DNA from: a bacterium
GTDB lineage: Bacteria; Sumerlaeota; Sumerlaeia; SLMS01; JAHLLQ01
Assembly: GCA_020444065.1 (NCBI GenBank)
Contig: JAHLLQ010000009.1
Span: 1 to 64,000, forward strand
DNA: 64,000 nucleotides
Direction: 5' to 3'
The notes beneath the pieces were generated by a model. That model did no database searches. It worked only from the letters and a program-made list of their open reading frames with translations, and was not told the origin of the DNA. The translations under genes were made by a program, and so were the position numbers. This document shows positions 44,804 through 53,075 of the stretch, piece after piece. Position 1 is the first letter of the stretch, and every line of letters starts with the position of its first letter.

Positions 44804-46090
44804 ATGACCGAATCTGCCGCGCCGGTGAAACTGAATCGCCGCACCGTGTTGTCCTGGGCCCTGTACGACTGGGCGAACTCGGCGTTTGCGCTGGTGGTTC
44901 TGTCGTCGTTCTTTCCCATCTTCTACAAGAACGTCCTGCGCGACGGGATCGACGTGGCCCATAGTTCCTTCGAACTGGGCATGGCCAATTCCATCGCCAG
45001 CATCGTCGTGGCGGCGCTCGCGCCGATTTTGGGCGCGGTCTCGGACAAGAGCAGCGCGCGGAAGCGCTTTCTGTCCGCATTCGCCACTCTCGGCGTGCTC
45101 TCGACGGCCTGTCTTGTGATTTCCACGCAAGGTCTCTGGGTTGTTGCGCTGGCTCTGTTCGTCCTCGGAAACATCGGATTCGCCGCGGGCAATATCTTCT
45201 ACGATTCGCTGCTGATCAGCGTGGCGCCTGAGGAGAAGTCGGACCAGATCTCCGCCCTGGGTTTCTCGCTGGGGTACATTGGCAGCGCGCTCCTCTTCGT
45301 CGCCCTGCTGGTGCTGGTCGAGCACCCCGAACTGGCTGGGCTGGCAGACGCCAAGATGGCGACGCGGATCTCTTTCATTGTCGTCGCCGCCTGGTGGGCG
45401 GTCTTCACGATTCCGTTGCTCCTGTGGGTGCCGGAACCCAAGGCGGACAAGAGCCTCCCGATCCTGAAGTCTGCCGGTGAAGGACTGATCCAGGTCTTTC
45501 GCACTATATTCGCGCTGAGGACACACCGGAACGCGGCGACTTTCCTGCTGGCGTACTGGCTGTACATCGATGGCGTGGACACGATCATCCGTATGGCGGC
45601 GGACTACGGCCTGTCTCTCGGCTTCGATGGAAGCGTTTTGCTGAAGGCGTTGCTGGTCACGCAGTTCGTTGCCTTTCCGGCGGCGCTGGCCTTCGGGTGG
45701 CTCGGCGGCAAGATCGGCACAAAGCGCGCCCTCTTCATCGGCATCGGAGTGTATGCGCTGGTGACGATCTGGGGCTTCCGGATGAAGGAGCAGTGGGAAT
45801 TCTACGTGCTGGCGATCACGGTTGGTCTTGTCCAGGGCGGCGTCCAGGCGCTGAGTCGGTCTTTCTACTCGCGGCTGATTCCGCGGCATCTTGCCGGCGA
45901 GTTCTTCGGCTTCTACAACATGCTCGGCAAGGCCGCCGCGGTGATCGGTCCGGCCCTGATGGGCTTCGTTGGGCTCCTGACCGGCAGCACTCGATTTGGA
46001 ATTCTCGCGATCATCCTGCTGTTCATCGGCGGCGCGTTCCTGCTGACGCGGGTCGAAGACAAGCCGGCCGATTCTCCCGAAACAGCATGA
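44804..46090 (+). CDS. UMF1-family MFS transporter
   Basis: A 428-residue protein with about twelve membrane segments. The opening VLSWALYDWANSAFALVVLS (about 13-32) is the signature of the UMF1 (Atg22-like) branch of the major facilitator superfamily. A second typical element, GGVQALSRSFYSRLIP, lies near residue 345. Substrates of this branch are poorly known; amino acids are suggested for eukaryotic homologues. GGAG lies six bases before the ATG. It ends just before the toxin-antitoxin promoter. Confidence 0.9.
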   Translation: MTESAAPVKLNRRTVLSWALYDWANSAFALVVLSSFFPIFYKNVLRDGIDVAHSSFELGMANSIASIVVAALAPILGAVSDKSSARKRFLSAFATLGVLSTACLVISTQGLWVVALALFVLGNIGFAAGNIFYDSLLISVAPEEKSDQISALGFSLGYIGSALLFVALLVLVEHPELAGLADAKMATRISFIVVAAWWAVFTIPLLLWVPEPKADKSLPILKSAGEGLIQVFRTIFALRTHRNAATFLLAYWLYIDGVDTIIRMAADYGLSLGFDGSVLLKALLVTQFVAFPAALAFGWLGGKIGTKRALFIGIGVYALVTIWGFRMKEQWEFYVLAITVGLVQGGVQALSRSFYSRLIPRHLAGEFFGFYNMLGKAAAVIGPALMGFVGLLTGSTRFGILAIILLFIGGAFLLTRVEDKPADSPETA

Positions 46091-46114
46091 CGCAAAACAT
46101 TGCCATTATTTGAC

Positions 46115-46154
46115 TTGACTTCGCAATCAAATCGACTAGACTAAACTTAGTCGA
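46115..46154 (+). promoter_or_regulatory. Promoter and palindromic operator of the toxin-antitoxin pair
   Basis: A TTGACT -35 box (46115-46120) and a TAGACT -10 box (46137-46142) are 16 bases apart. The perfect inverted repeat TCGACTA (46132-46138) and TAGTCGA (46148-46154), spaced by nine bases, covers the -10 box. A nested GACTA/TAGTC pair lies inside. This is what autorepression by the antitoxin or its complex needs. Confidence 0.75.
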
Positions 46155-46170
46155 TAAGGAGCCCCAGGAC

Positions 46171-46425
46171 ATGCGCCAAGTCAATATGCACGAAGCGAAG
46201 ACGCACTTCTCGAAACTCGTCCGCCTGGTGGAGCAGGGCGAGGAGGTGATCATTGCCCGGGCCGGGGAGCCGGTCGCTCGACTCGTGGCGCCGGCCAGGG
46301 CGACGCAGGATCGCAAGCCGGGTGTCCTGCGAGGTGGCTTGACAAATCGTGCGGATTTTGAGGCACCGGCGCCGGAAGTCGAGCGCGCGTTCCGCGATCG
46401 ACCGATGCTGCCCGAGTTCGAGTAG
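46171..46425 (+). CDS. Phd/YefM-type antitoxin
   Basis: An 84-residue antitoxin. The N-terminal Phd/YefM DNA-binding fold is clear: MHEAKTHFSKLVRLVEQGEE, then VIIARAGEPVARLVA. The acidic tail should wrap the toxin. AAGGAG precedes the start. It should repress its own promoter at the palindrome just upstream. The toxin gene follows 13 bases after its stop. Confidence 0.92.
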   Translation: MRQVNMHEAKTHFSKLVRLVEQGEEVIIARAGEPVARLVAPARATQDRKPGVLRGGLTNRADFEAPAPEVERAFRDRPMLPEFE

Positions 46426-46438
46426 GGGGGCGCTCGCC

Positions 46439-46816
46439 ATGAAGTTGCTACTCGACATGTCTGTCCTGCTTTGGTGGTTGACGGACTCGCTGAAATTGTC
46501 TCCGAACCACCGCCGCGCCATTGCCGATCACGCCAACGAGGTCTTCATCAGCGCCGCCACGCTCTGGGAGATCTCGATAAGAATGGCCGAGAGTCAAGTG
46601 GAACTGCCTGACGGCTTCTTGGAGCTCTGCGAGGCGCAGGGTTTTCGGACTCTTCCGATCACGCCGGAGCATGCCTGGGAGCTTCGGCAGCTTCCGGCTG
46701 GGCCCACCGACCCCTTCGACCGAATGCTGATCACACAGGCGAAGTCGGAAGGACTCCTCCTTGTCACCTCGGACCGTGCTATTCTCGACTACTATGTTGG
46801 GGTGTTGGCGGGGTAG
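46439..46816 (+). CDS. PIN-domain (VapC-type) toxin
   Basis: A 125-residue PIN-domain ribonuclease. The acidic metal-binding residues are all present: Asp6 in LLLDMSVLLWW, Glu44 in TLWEISI, Asp94 in DPFDRMLITQA and Asp112 in TSDRAI. It looks intact. Family members cleave tRNA or rRNA when free of antitoxin. It is closest to the PIN group paired with Phd-type antitoxins (PIN_Sll0205-like). Its stop is 15 bases from the convergent mnmA stop. Confidence 0.93.
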   Translation: MKLLLDMSVLLWWLTDSLKLSPNHRRAIADHANEVFISAATLWEISIRMAESQVELPDGFLELCEAQGFRTLPITPEHAWELRQLPAGPTDPFDRMLITQAKSEGLLLVTSDRAILDYYVGVLAG

Positions 46817-46831
46817 GGGAATTCTGACGGC

Positions 46832-47971
46832 CTAATTCTCGCCAGCCGAGAATCCTTGGTCGATCCAGCCGCCGCCGAGGACGCGGTCCTCGTCGTCGTA
46901 GAAGACGACTGCCTGGCCGGGGGAGACGGCGCGTTGGGGTGTAGCGAAGTTCACACGAACGCAGTCCCGGTCGTCGGTAGGCGAGAGAGTCGCCGGTGCC
47001 GGCTCATGTCGGTGGCGAATCTGGACTCGAACGCGACGCGGTCCCTCGAGTCCGGCCAGGCCCATCCAGTTCAACCCACTCGCCGTCAAGCTGTCGAACA
47101 GGACGGAGCCCTTCGGGCCGACGATGATGTTGTTCTCTGACGTGTCGATCGCGACCACATAGAGCGGTTCGCGGTCCGCGATGCCGAGACCACGCCGCTG
47201 GCCGACTGTATAGAAAGGGATGCCTTCGTGCTCGCCCAGGTCGCGGCCGTCAACGTGCAGGAATCGGCCGCGGGGCATTTCAACCCCGTCGCGGGCGAAG
47301 CGCTGGCGAAGAAACCGGCGGTAATCGTTGTCGGGGATGAAGCAGATCTCCTGGCTCTCCGGCTTCTCGGCGGTCGGCAGGCCCTCCGTCGCGGCCAGGG
47401 CGCGCACTTCAGCCTTCGTCAGCTCACCCAGCGGAAAGACTATGGCGGCGAGCTGCTTCTGCGTCAGGCCGTAGAGGTAGTAGCACTGGTCCTTCGCTCG
47501 ATCGGCGGCCCGGCGCAGGACCCAGCGGCCCGTTTCCGGGTGGCGTTCCTTGCGCGCGTAGTGGCCGGTGGCGACCTGCTCGCAGCCGTACATCCGGGCT
47601 TTTTCCAGCAGCAACCCCAGCTTGACCAGGTTGTTGCAGAGCACGCAGGGGTTCGGCGTGCGGCCGCCCATGTAGGCGCGGACGAAGGGATCGATCACGT
47701 CACGCTCGAACGCCGGCTCAACATCCAGCACGTAGAACGGGAAGTCGCCGCGATCAGCGCACGCGCGGGCATCCTTGGCGTCGGTGGGAGAGCAGCACGT
47801 CTTGATCTGCGGGCCGCGAGCGATTTCCTCCGGCGTCAGGCGGTGCGTGCGCATGTTGACGCCGACGATGTCGTAGCCATCGCGGCGCAGCAGCACCGCC
47901 GCCAACGACGAGTCCACGCCGCCGCTCATGGCGACGAGAACGCGGGGGTTCGACTGGATCGTTGGGGTCAT
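46832..47971 (-). CDS. mnmA: tRNA-specific 2-thiouridylase
   Basis: Puts the 2-thio group on the wobble uridine of tRNA-Lys, -Glu and -Gln, with sulphur from a relay. The PP-loop AMSGGVDSS is at residues 14-22. The two catalytic cysteines are in TPNPCVLCN (near 105) and SQEICFIPD (near 200). At 379 residues it is of normal size. A start at 47971 is chosen because the upstream in-frame codons encode only a low-complexity Arg/Pro-rich leader. A small membrane-protein gene precedes it on the same strand. Confidence 0.95.
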   Translation of the reverse strand: MTPTIQSNPRVLVAMSGGVDSSLAAVLLRRDGYDIVGVNMRTHRLTPEEIARGPQIKTCCSPTDAKDARACADRGDFPFYVLDVEPAFERDVIDPFVRAYMGGRTPNPCVLCNNLVKLGLLLEKARMYGCEQVATGHYARKERHPETGRWVLRRAADRAKDQCYYLYGLTQKQLAAIVFPLGELTKAEVRALAATEGLPTAEKPESQEICFIPDNDYRRFLRQRFARDGVEMPRGRFLHVDGRDLGEHEGIPFYTVGQRRGLGIADREPLYVVAIDTSENNIIVGPKGSVLFDSLTASGLNWMGLAGLEGPRRVRVQIRHRHEPAPATLSPTDDRDCVRVNFATPQRAVSPGQAVVFYDDEDRVLGGGWIDQGFSAGEN

Positions 47972-48044
47972 CGATCGGGCCCTTGGACGGCATCTGCGGG
48001 CTTGGTGCCCACGGGTTTGCTCGGAAACAAGTTCGGTGCCGGTG

Positions 48045-48380
48045 CTACTGCTCGGGGCGGCGTCGCTGCAGAGCGATCTGAAGGACCATGCCGAGCCCGC
48101 CCACCAGCAGAACCCACCCGGTGGCGCCGGCGGCGGCGTACGGAAAGCCTTCCTCCGGCGGCACATCGACCTTCACGTCGCGCGCGGCCTCCGGATCCCC
48201 AAGGACCAGAAAGGGGAAAACCATGACGCGCGAGATCCCGCGGTGCATCTGTCCGCTGATGGCCCAGGGACCCTCGGCGCCGTAGGAGTAAACACGTTCC
48301 AGCCCGGTCAACAGGAAGAGAAAGACGAGGATCCAGGCAATCAGGAAGCCCGCGGCGACCTTGATGAGGGATGTATTCAT
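48045..48380 (-). CDS. Small two-TM membrane protein
   Basis: A 111-residue protein with two hydrophobic segments (about 5-27 and 84-104) and a short acidic loop between. I do not recognise a family. It lies 18 bases after surE and 73 bases before mnmA on the same strand, so it may be part of that transcript. No function is assigned. Confidence 0.65.
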   Translation of the reverse strand: MNTSLIKVAAGFLIAWILVFLFLLTGLERVYSYGAEGPWAISGQMHRGISRVMVFPFLVLGDPEAARDVKVDVPPEEGFPYAAAGATGWVLLVGGLGMVLQIALQRRRPEQ

Positions 48381-48398
48381 GACGTCCAGCGCGACAAG

Positions 48399-49241
48399 TT
48401 AGTCCACTTGCCTGCGACTGCCCGGCTCGCGCGGTTCCGGACTGCCGAATACGAACTGATTCCATTCCCGTTCGAGGGCCTCACTGGCCGCCTCGGGCAT
48501 GCGGACTGTCAGGTCTATGTTGAGTAATGACAGCGACGCACATCCTTCGTCGATCAGGAGGTCATCGCTGTTCTCGGGCTCGGGAGAGCGCTGCAGGCGC
48601 TCGCCCACATTCTTGTAGTAGGCCATGTTTCCTTCTTCGCGATCGAGCGCAAATTCGTCGACGAAAAAGGACGTTCCTTGCTCTGCCAAGCGAATATTAC
48701 TGACATCATCCAGCGGCAGGTTGGGGACATTGAGATTCCAAAAAGTCCGCGGCTGCCAGGATTGCTGAATCAGCCAGGGAATGAGCTGGCGTGTCAAGGT
48801 CGCGGCCGTGTCAAAGCGTCTCTCCGGGTTGCGGAAGACGGCCAGCGACACCGCCATGGCACGCAAGCCGAAGAATGTGGACTCCACGGCCCCCGCGGCC
48901 GTGCCGGAATACCAGATCGAGTTGCCGACGTTGCGCCCGCGATTGATGCCGCTCAGGACGAGGTCCGGCCGATATCCGTTCAGCGCGGTGAGGGCGAACT
49001 TGACGCAATCGGTTGGGGTGCCGTCCACGGCGTAGCCCCAGATGCGGCCGTTTTCCTCGCGCTTCTCGACGGCCATCTCGGCGTTCAGAGACAGCGAGCA
49101 GCCGGCGCCGGAGCGCTCGGACATGGGCGCGACGACCAGGAGGTCGCACACATCCTTGATTTCGCCGCGCAGGGCCTGCAGCCCGGGGGCATCGATCCCG
49201 TCATCGTTGACGAGCAGAACTTTGACGCTTTTCAAATCCAT
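48399..49241 (-). CDS. surE: 5'-nucleotidase SurE
   Basis: Metal-dependent phosphatase for nucleoside monophosphates. The SurE signature VLLVNDDGIDAPG starts at residue 8, with the metal-binding Asp13 and Asp14. SGINRGRNVGNSIWYSGTAA near residue 95 gives the second metal-binding region. The 280 residues are slightly longer than usual because of an acidic C-terminal tail. The ATG at 49241 follows GGGAGG. Carbonic anhydrase is upstream on the same strand, about 78 bases away. Confidence 0.94.
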   Translation of the reverse strand: MDLKSVKVLLVNDDGIDAPGLQALRGEIKDVCDLLVVAPMSERSGAGCSLSLNAEMAVEKREENGRIWGYAVDGTPTDCVKFALTALNGYRPDLVLSGINRGRNVGNSIWYSGTAAGAVESTFFGLRAMAVSLAVFRNPERRFDTAATLTRQLIPWLIQQSWQPRTFWNLNVPNLPLDDVSNIRLAEQGTSFFVDEFALDREEGNMAYYKNVGERLQRSPEPENSDDLLIDEGCASLSLLNIDLTVRMPEAASEALEREWNQFVFGSPEPREPGSRRQVD

Positions 49242-49319
49242 CGCGGGGAACCTCCCGAAACGTTCAAACAAACCGGGGAAGGTACGCGCGGCGGTGAGGC
49301 GCTTCAAGCGGGAAAGCAA

Positions 49320-49949
49320 TCATTCCGTTGTCAGATACGGATCGGGGACCTGGTCCGGGCCGGAAATACAGCAGTCCAGGTCGCGCAGCAGGCCGTCCTC
49401 CAGGTTATAGACCCACCCGTGGACGGAAAGCTTCTCGCCGCGGTTCCACGCATTCTGGATAATGGTCGTATGGCAGACGTTGCTGACCTGATGGAGGACG
49501 TTGAGTTCGACCAGGCGGTGGTATCGGGCCGTCTCAGCCAGCTTGTCCAATTCGCGTGCGTGGGCGGCGTAGACGTCCCGGATGTGGCGGAGCCAATTGT
49601 CCGCCAGGCCAACCTGAGCTTTACCCATGGCGGCCTTCACGCCGCCGCATCCCAGGTGCCCGCAGACGATGATGTGCTTCACCTTCAAATACTCGACGGC
49701 GTACTGGATGACGGACAGGGCATTGAAGTCCGTATGCACGACCAGGTTGGCCACGTTTCGATGGACGAAGAGTTCGCCGGGATCGAGGCCGACAATCTCG
49801 TTGGCGGGCACACGGCTGTCCGCGCATCCGATCCAGAGGTAGTCGGGGTTCTGCTCGCTGGCGAGACGCGGGAAGTACGATGCATCCTGTGCCGCGCGGT
49901 TCTCGGCCCACTGGCGGTTGTTGTCGAAGAGCTGCTTGAGTTCGCGCAT
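49320..49949 (-). CDS. can: Beta-class carbonic anhydrase
   Basis: Reversible hydration of CO2. The zinc ligands Cys42, His98 and Cys101 and the Asp44/Arg46 dyad (CADSR) are all present, as in the beta class. At 209 residues it is of normal size. It may supply bicarbonate for carboxylation. It is divergent from the ADP-ribosylglycohydrolase gene. Confidence 0.95.
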   Translation of the reverse strand: MRELKQLFDNNRQWAENRAAQDASYFPRLASEQNPDYLWIGCADSRVPANEIVGLDPGELFVHRNVANLVVHTDFNALSVIQYAVEYLKVKHIIVCGHLGCGGVKAAMGKAQVGLADNWLRHIRDVYAAHARELDKLAETARYHRLVELNVLHQVSNVCHTTIIQNAWNRGEKLSVHGWVYNLEDGLLRDLDCCISGPDQVPDPYLTTE

Positions 49950-50058
49950 CGGGTCACTCCGTCGATGTGTTGGGTTCCGTGTTGCGGAAACCGCTCGGGG
50001 GAAGCTAGCGAGAAGTGCGCCTTTGGATTCTGGACACGCGCCGCAAGAAGAAGGACGG

Positions 50059-51135
50059 ATGGCCCACGAGCAAACACAACTGCGACGTGCACTCGCCGGC
50101 TGCCTCCTCGGTGCGGCGGTGGGGGATTCGGTATGTCTGCCGCGGGAGGGGATGTCGGCGCGGCGGTCGGTGCGGCTGTTTGGGCACGAGCCGCATCAGT
50201 GTCTGCTGCCGCGCACGGGATTGCTGAGCGACGACACGGAGCACCTTTGCATGACGGCGCAAGCCTTGGCCGGTGGCGGAATTAGTGACGTGGAGAAGTT
50301 CGCGCGACGCCTCGCGTGGAAGTTGCGCTGGTGGATGGCGGCTTTGCCACCCGGCACGGGAAAGGCCACGGCGCTGGCGTGTATTCGATTGTGGCTTGGC
50401 TTTGGGGCAACTCGCGCGGGCATGTGGTCGGCGGGAAATGGTCCAATGATGCGTGCGCCGGTTCTCGGGCTCGCGTTTGCGAACGAACCGGAGGCGATGC
50501 GCGCGTTCGCCGTAGCGTCCACGTGCATGACGCATCGCGATCCGAAAGCGCTCGATGCGGCACTGGCCATTGCCGTCGCAACGCGAGTTTCCTTCCAACA
50601 AGCAGGCGAGCCGTTCGACTGGAGGGCGGCTTTCGATGAGGTCGCCGCGTGCTACTCGGAAGACGATCCCGATGCGAGATGGTGGCTGCCAATTGTGCGA
50701 GCGGCCGTCGAGGAGGAGTGGGATGCGGAGCGGTTTCTGGAAGAGATGAAAACGCCAGAGGGCCCGAGCGGATACGTTCATCAAACGGCGCCGGCGGTGC
50801 TGTACACCTGGCTGCGTCATCCGCGCGACTTCCGCGGGGCCATGCACACGATCGTTGCCCTGGGAGGAGACGCCGACACGACAGGCGCTGTCGCCGGTGC
50901 GATCATCGGAGCGGCGGTTGGCAAGGAAGGCATTCCGGCGGAATGGTTGCGCGGCATGCGCGATTGGCCGCGATCAGTGGCTTGGATCGAGCGCGTCGCG
51001 GGGCGATTGGCGACGGCGATCGAGGATGGCAAGTTCGTCGAGGAACCTCTCTTCTGGCCGGCGATTCCCGTGCGCAACCTGGCGATGCTGATTGTCGTGT
51101 TGGCCCATGGGTTGTATAGACTGCGGCCGTGGTGA
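50059..51135 (+). CDS. ADP-ribosylglycohydrolase family protein
   Basis: A 358-residue helical hydrolase of the DraG/ARH3 type, which removes ADP-ribose from proteins or other targets. GCLLGAAVGDS lies near the start, LLSDDTEH near residue 55 supplies the first metal-binding acidic pair (normally TDDT), and GGDADTTGAVAGAIIGAAVG near 275 the second. GAAGGA precedes the ATG at 50059. No ADP-ribosyltransferase is seen nearby. A HAD-like gene follows at 31 bases. Confidence 0.88.
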   Translation: MAHEQTQLRRALAGCLLGAAVGDSVCLPREGMSARRSVRLFGHEPHQCLLPRTGLLSDDTEHLCMTAQALAGGGISDVEKFARRLAWKLRWWMAALPPGTGKATALACIRLWLGFGATRAGMWSAGNGPMMRAPVLGLAFANEPEAMRAFAVASTCMTHRDPKALDAALAIAVATRVSFQQAGEPFDWRAAFDEVAACYSEDDPDARWWLPIVRAAVEEEWDAERFLEEMKTPEGPSGYVHQTAPAVLYTWLRHPRDFRGAMHTIVALGGDADTTGAVAGAIIGAAVGKEGIPAEWLRGMRDWPRSVAWIERVAGRLATAIEDGKFVEEPLFWPAIPVRNLAMLIVVLAHGLYRLRPW

Positions 51136-51166
51136 TCGGACAAGGACTGCGTGGAGGGCAAGGATC

Positions 51167-51505
51167 GTGGAGCCTCTTGTTGCTTATGTCGATATCGACG
51201 ACACACTGATTCGGACGACTGGCGGTAAGCGCCTCCCTGTGGAGTCGACGGTTGACTGTGTGCGCCGGCTGCATTCGGAAGGCGCGGCACTGTACTGCTG
51301 GAGTGCCGGTGGCGCAGCGTATGCGCGCGAGGTGGCGGAGGAGATCGGCATCGCGAATGTCTTTGCGGCCTTTCTGCCCAAGCCGGAAGTCTTGATCGAT
51401 GACATGCGTCTGGACGAGTGGTGGTTGTTGGAGCTTCGTCCGGACGAGTGCGGGAGAGACGTCGGGATGCAGGAGCTTCTGGAGCGGCTTCGCGGCGAAG
51501 CGTAG
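51167..51505 (+). CDS. Small HAD-like protein
   Basis: A 112-residue protein with HAD motif I, AYVDIDDTLIRTT (residues 6-18), where the first Asp would be the nucleophile. A motif II-like LYCWSAGG follows near residue 43, and PKPEVLIDD near 71 may be motifs III/IV. It lacks a cap domain and is short for the family. The GTG at 51167 has GGAGG nine bases upstream. Phosphatase activity is possible but unproven. Confidence 0.8.
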   Translation: MEPLVAYVDIDDTLIRTTGGKRLPVESTVDCVRRLHSEGAALYCWSAGGAAYAREVAEEIGIANVFAAFLPKPEVLIDDMRLDEWWLLELRPDECGRDVGMQELLERLRGEA

Positions 51506-51595
51506 CAAGACAATCGGCTTGCCCTTGTTCTGGATCGACTGGTTCTTGAATCAATACAACAGATTCAAAACAGATATTCGATCGGGAGCAGTGCG

Positions 51596-52978
51596 ATGAG
51601 TCTCGATTCCTACTTCGGCATTTCGAGCAACAAGACGAACATGCGCGTCGAGGTGCTGGGCGGCATGACGACGTTCATCACGATGGCGTATATCATCGTG
51701 GTGAATCCGGCGATTTTGGCCGGGGCAGGGTTCCCTATTCCGGCCAGCACGGTTGCGACGATCCTGGCGGCGATCTTTGGCACGCTGCTGATGGGTGTCT
51801 ATGCGCGCCGGCCGATTGCAGTCGCTCCATACATGGGCGAGAATGCCTTCATTGCATTTGGCATGCTGGCGATTGGATTGAATGTTACGGTCGAGCAACG
51901 ACTCACCGTTGTTTTGCTCTCCGGCGTGGCCTTTTTGATTCTGACATTGCTGAAACTGCGCATTTGGCTGGCGGAATCGATTTCAACCAGTTTGAAGCAT
52001 TCCTTCGCCGTAGGCATCGGATTGTTTCTGGCATTTCTGGGTTTGTATGAAACGGGGATTGTGCAGAACTTCGTCGCGGGGAATCCCGCCGCAATGTTTC
52101 TCGATTCCAGTGGCGAAATGCTGACAAACCCCTCCGTGCCTATCAAGATTGGCGATATTACAAACGGCCAGGTTCTTCTTTCGATCGCGACATTCTTCGT
52201 TATGATCGTTTTGATACAATGCAAGATCCGCGGTGCGATTCTGATCGGGATTGTGCTGTCGGCTGCGGCGGGCATATCGCTCGGTTACGGCAACATGCCG
52301 ACGGAGTTCGTGGCTCTTCCGTTCACTGGCGAATACACGGTTGCCCCGATCGCGATGAAGTTCGATTTTGCCGGCGTGCTGAATATGGCATTTCTGCCCG
52401 TTCTGCTGACGTTGTTTCTTATGGGATTTCTGGATACATTGGGCACGCTGGTTGGTTTGGGCGCGGCGGCGGATATGCTGGACGAGAAGGGGAACTTCCC
52501 AGAAATTCAGAAACCAATGATGGTGGACGCGCTGTCTTGCATTTTCGCTCCGCTTGTTGGCACCAGCACCAGCGGTGCATACATCGAGAGTGCCACGGGC
52601 ATTCGCGACGGTGCACGCACGGGCATCGCGAGTATTGTGACAGCGGGTTTCTTTGCGATTTCTCTGTTCTTTCTGCCGATGATTTCGTCGCTTGCGAGTC
52701 TACAGTTTGCCTACGCGCCGGCGCTGATAGTCGTAGGCATTATGATGGTGGGGGCGATTCGTCATATCGACTTCGATGATTTGACGGAACTCGCCCCTGC
52801 GTGCGTGACGATCGGCATGATGGTGTTTACGTACAATATTGCAAACGGACTGACCGCGGGGCTGGTTGTGTGGCCGGCGTTGAAACTTGCGACTGGTCGG
52901 TGGCACGAGATTCGTCCGGGCGCGTGGGCATTGGGCGCGATGTGCCTGGCCTACTATGTCTTTGGAATACCGCACTGA
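51596..52978 (+). CDS. AzgA-type purine (guanine/hypoxanthine) permease
   Basis: A 460-residue NCS2-type transporter with about twelve to fourteen membrane segments. The AzgA-branch features are the N-terminal RVEVLGGMTTFITMAYIIVV, the GENAFIAFGM loop and the SGAYIESATGIRDGARTG stretch. Family members import guanine, hypoxanthine or adenine by proton symport; the exact base is not told by sequence. GGGAG precedes the start and a strong hairpin follows the stop. Confidence 0.92.
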   Translation: MSLDSYFGISSNKTNMRVEVLGGMTTFITMAYIIVVNPAILAGAGFPIPASTVATILAAIFGTLLMGVYARRPIAVAPYMGENAFIAFGMLAIGLNVTVEQRLTVVLLSGVAFLILTLLKLRIWLAESISTSLKHSFAVGIGLFLAFLGLYETGIVQNFVAGNPAAMFLDSSGEMLTNPSVPIKIGDITNGQVLLSIATFFVMIVLIQCKIRGAILIGIVLSAAAGISLGYGNMPTEFVALPFTGEYTVAPIAMKFDFAGVLNMAFLPVLLTLFLMGFLDTLGTLVGLGAAADMLDEKGNFPEIQKPMMVDALSCIFAPLVGTSTSGAYIESATGIRDGARTGIASIVTAGFFAISLFFLPMISSLASLQFAYAPALIVVGIMMVGAIRHIDFDDLTELAPACVTIGMMVFTYNIANGLTAGLVVWPALKLATGRWHEIRPGAWALGAMCLAYYVFGIPH

Positions 52979-53000
52979 CGGACAATTGAATCAGAATAGA

Positions 53001-53036
53001 AAAGCGGCCCGGCGCCAAGGATGGCCGGGCCGCTTT
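53001..53036. terminator. Bidirectional hairpin terminator
   Basis: A perfect 13-bp stem, AAAGCGGCCCGGC (53001-53013) and GCCGGGCCGCTTT (53024-53036), with a ten-base loop. A-rich and T-rich flanks lie on both sides, so it can serve the purine permease on the plus strand and the M56 peptidase gene on the minus strand. Confidence 0.88.
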
Positions 53037-53075
53037 CCTTCTGGAGGTCGCCCCCCTGCGGGGGTAGAGTCTGGA

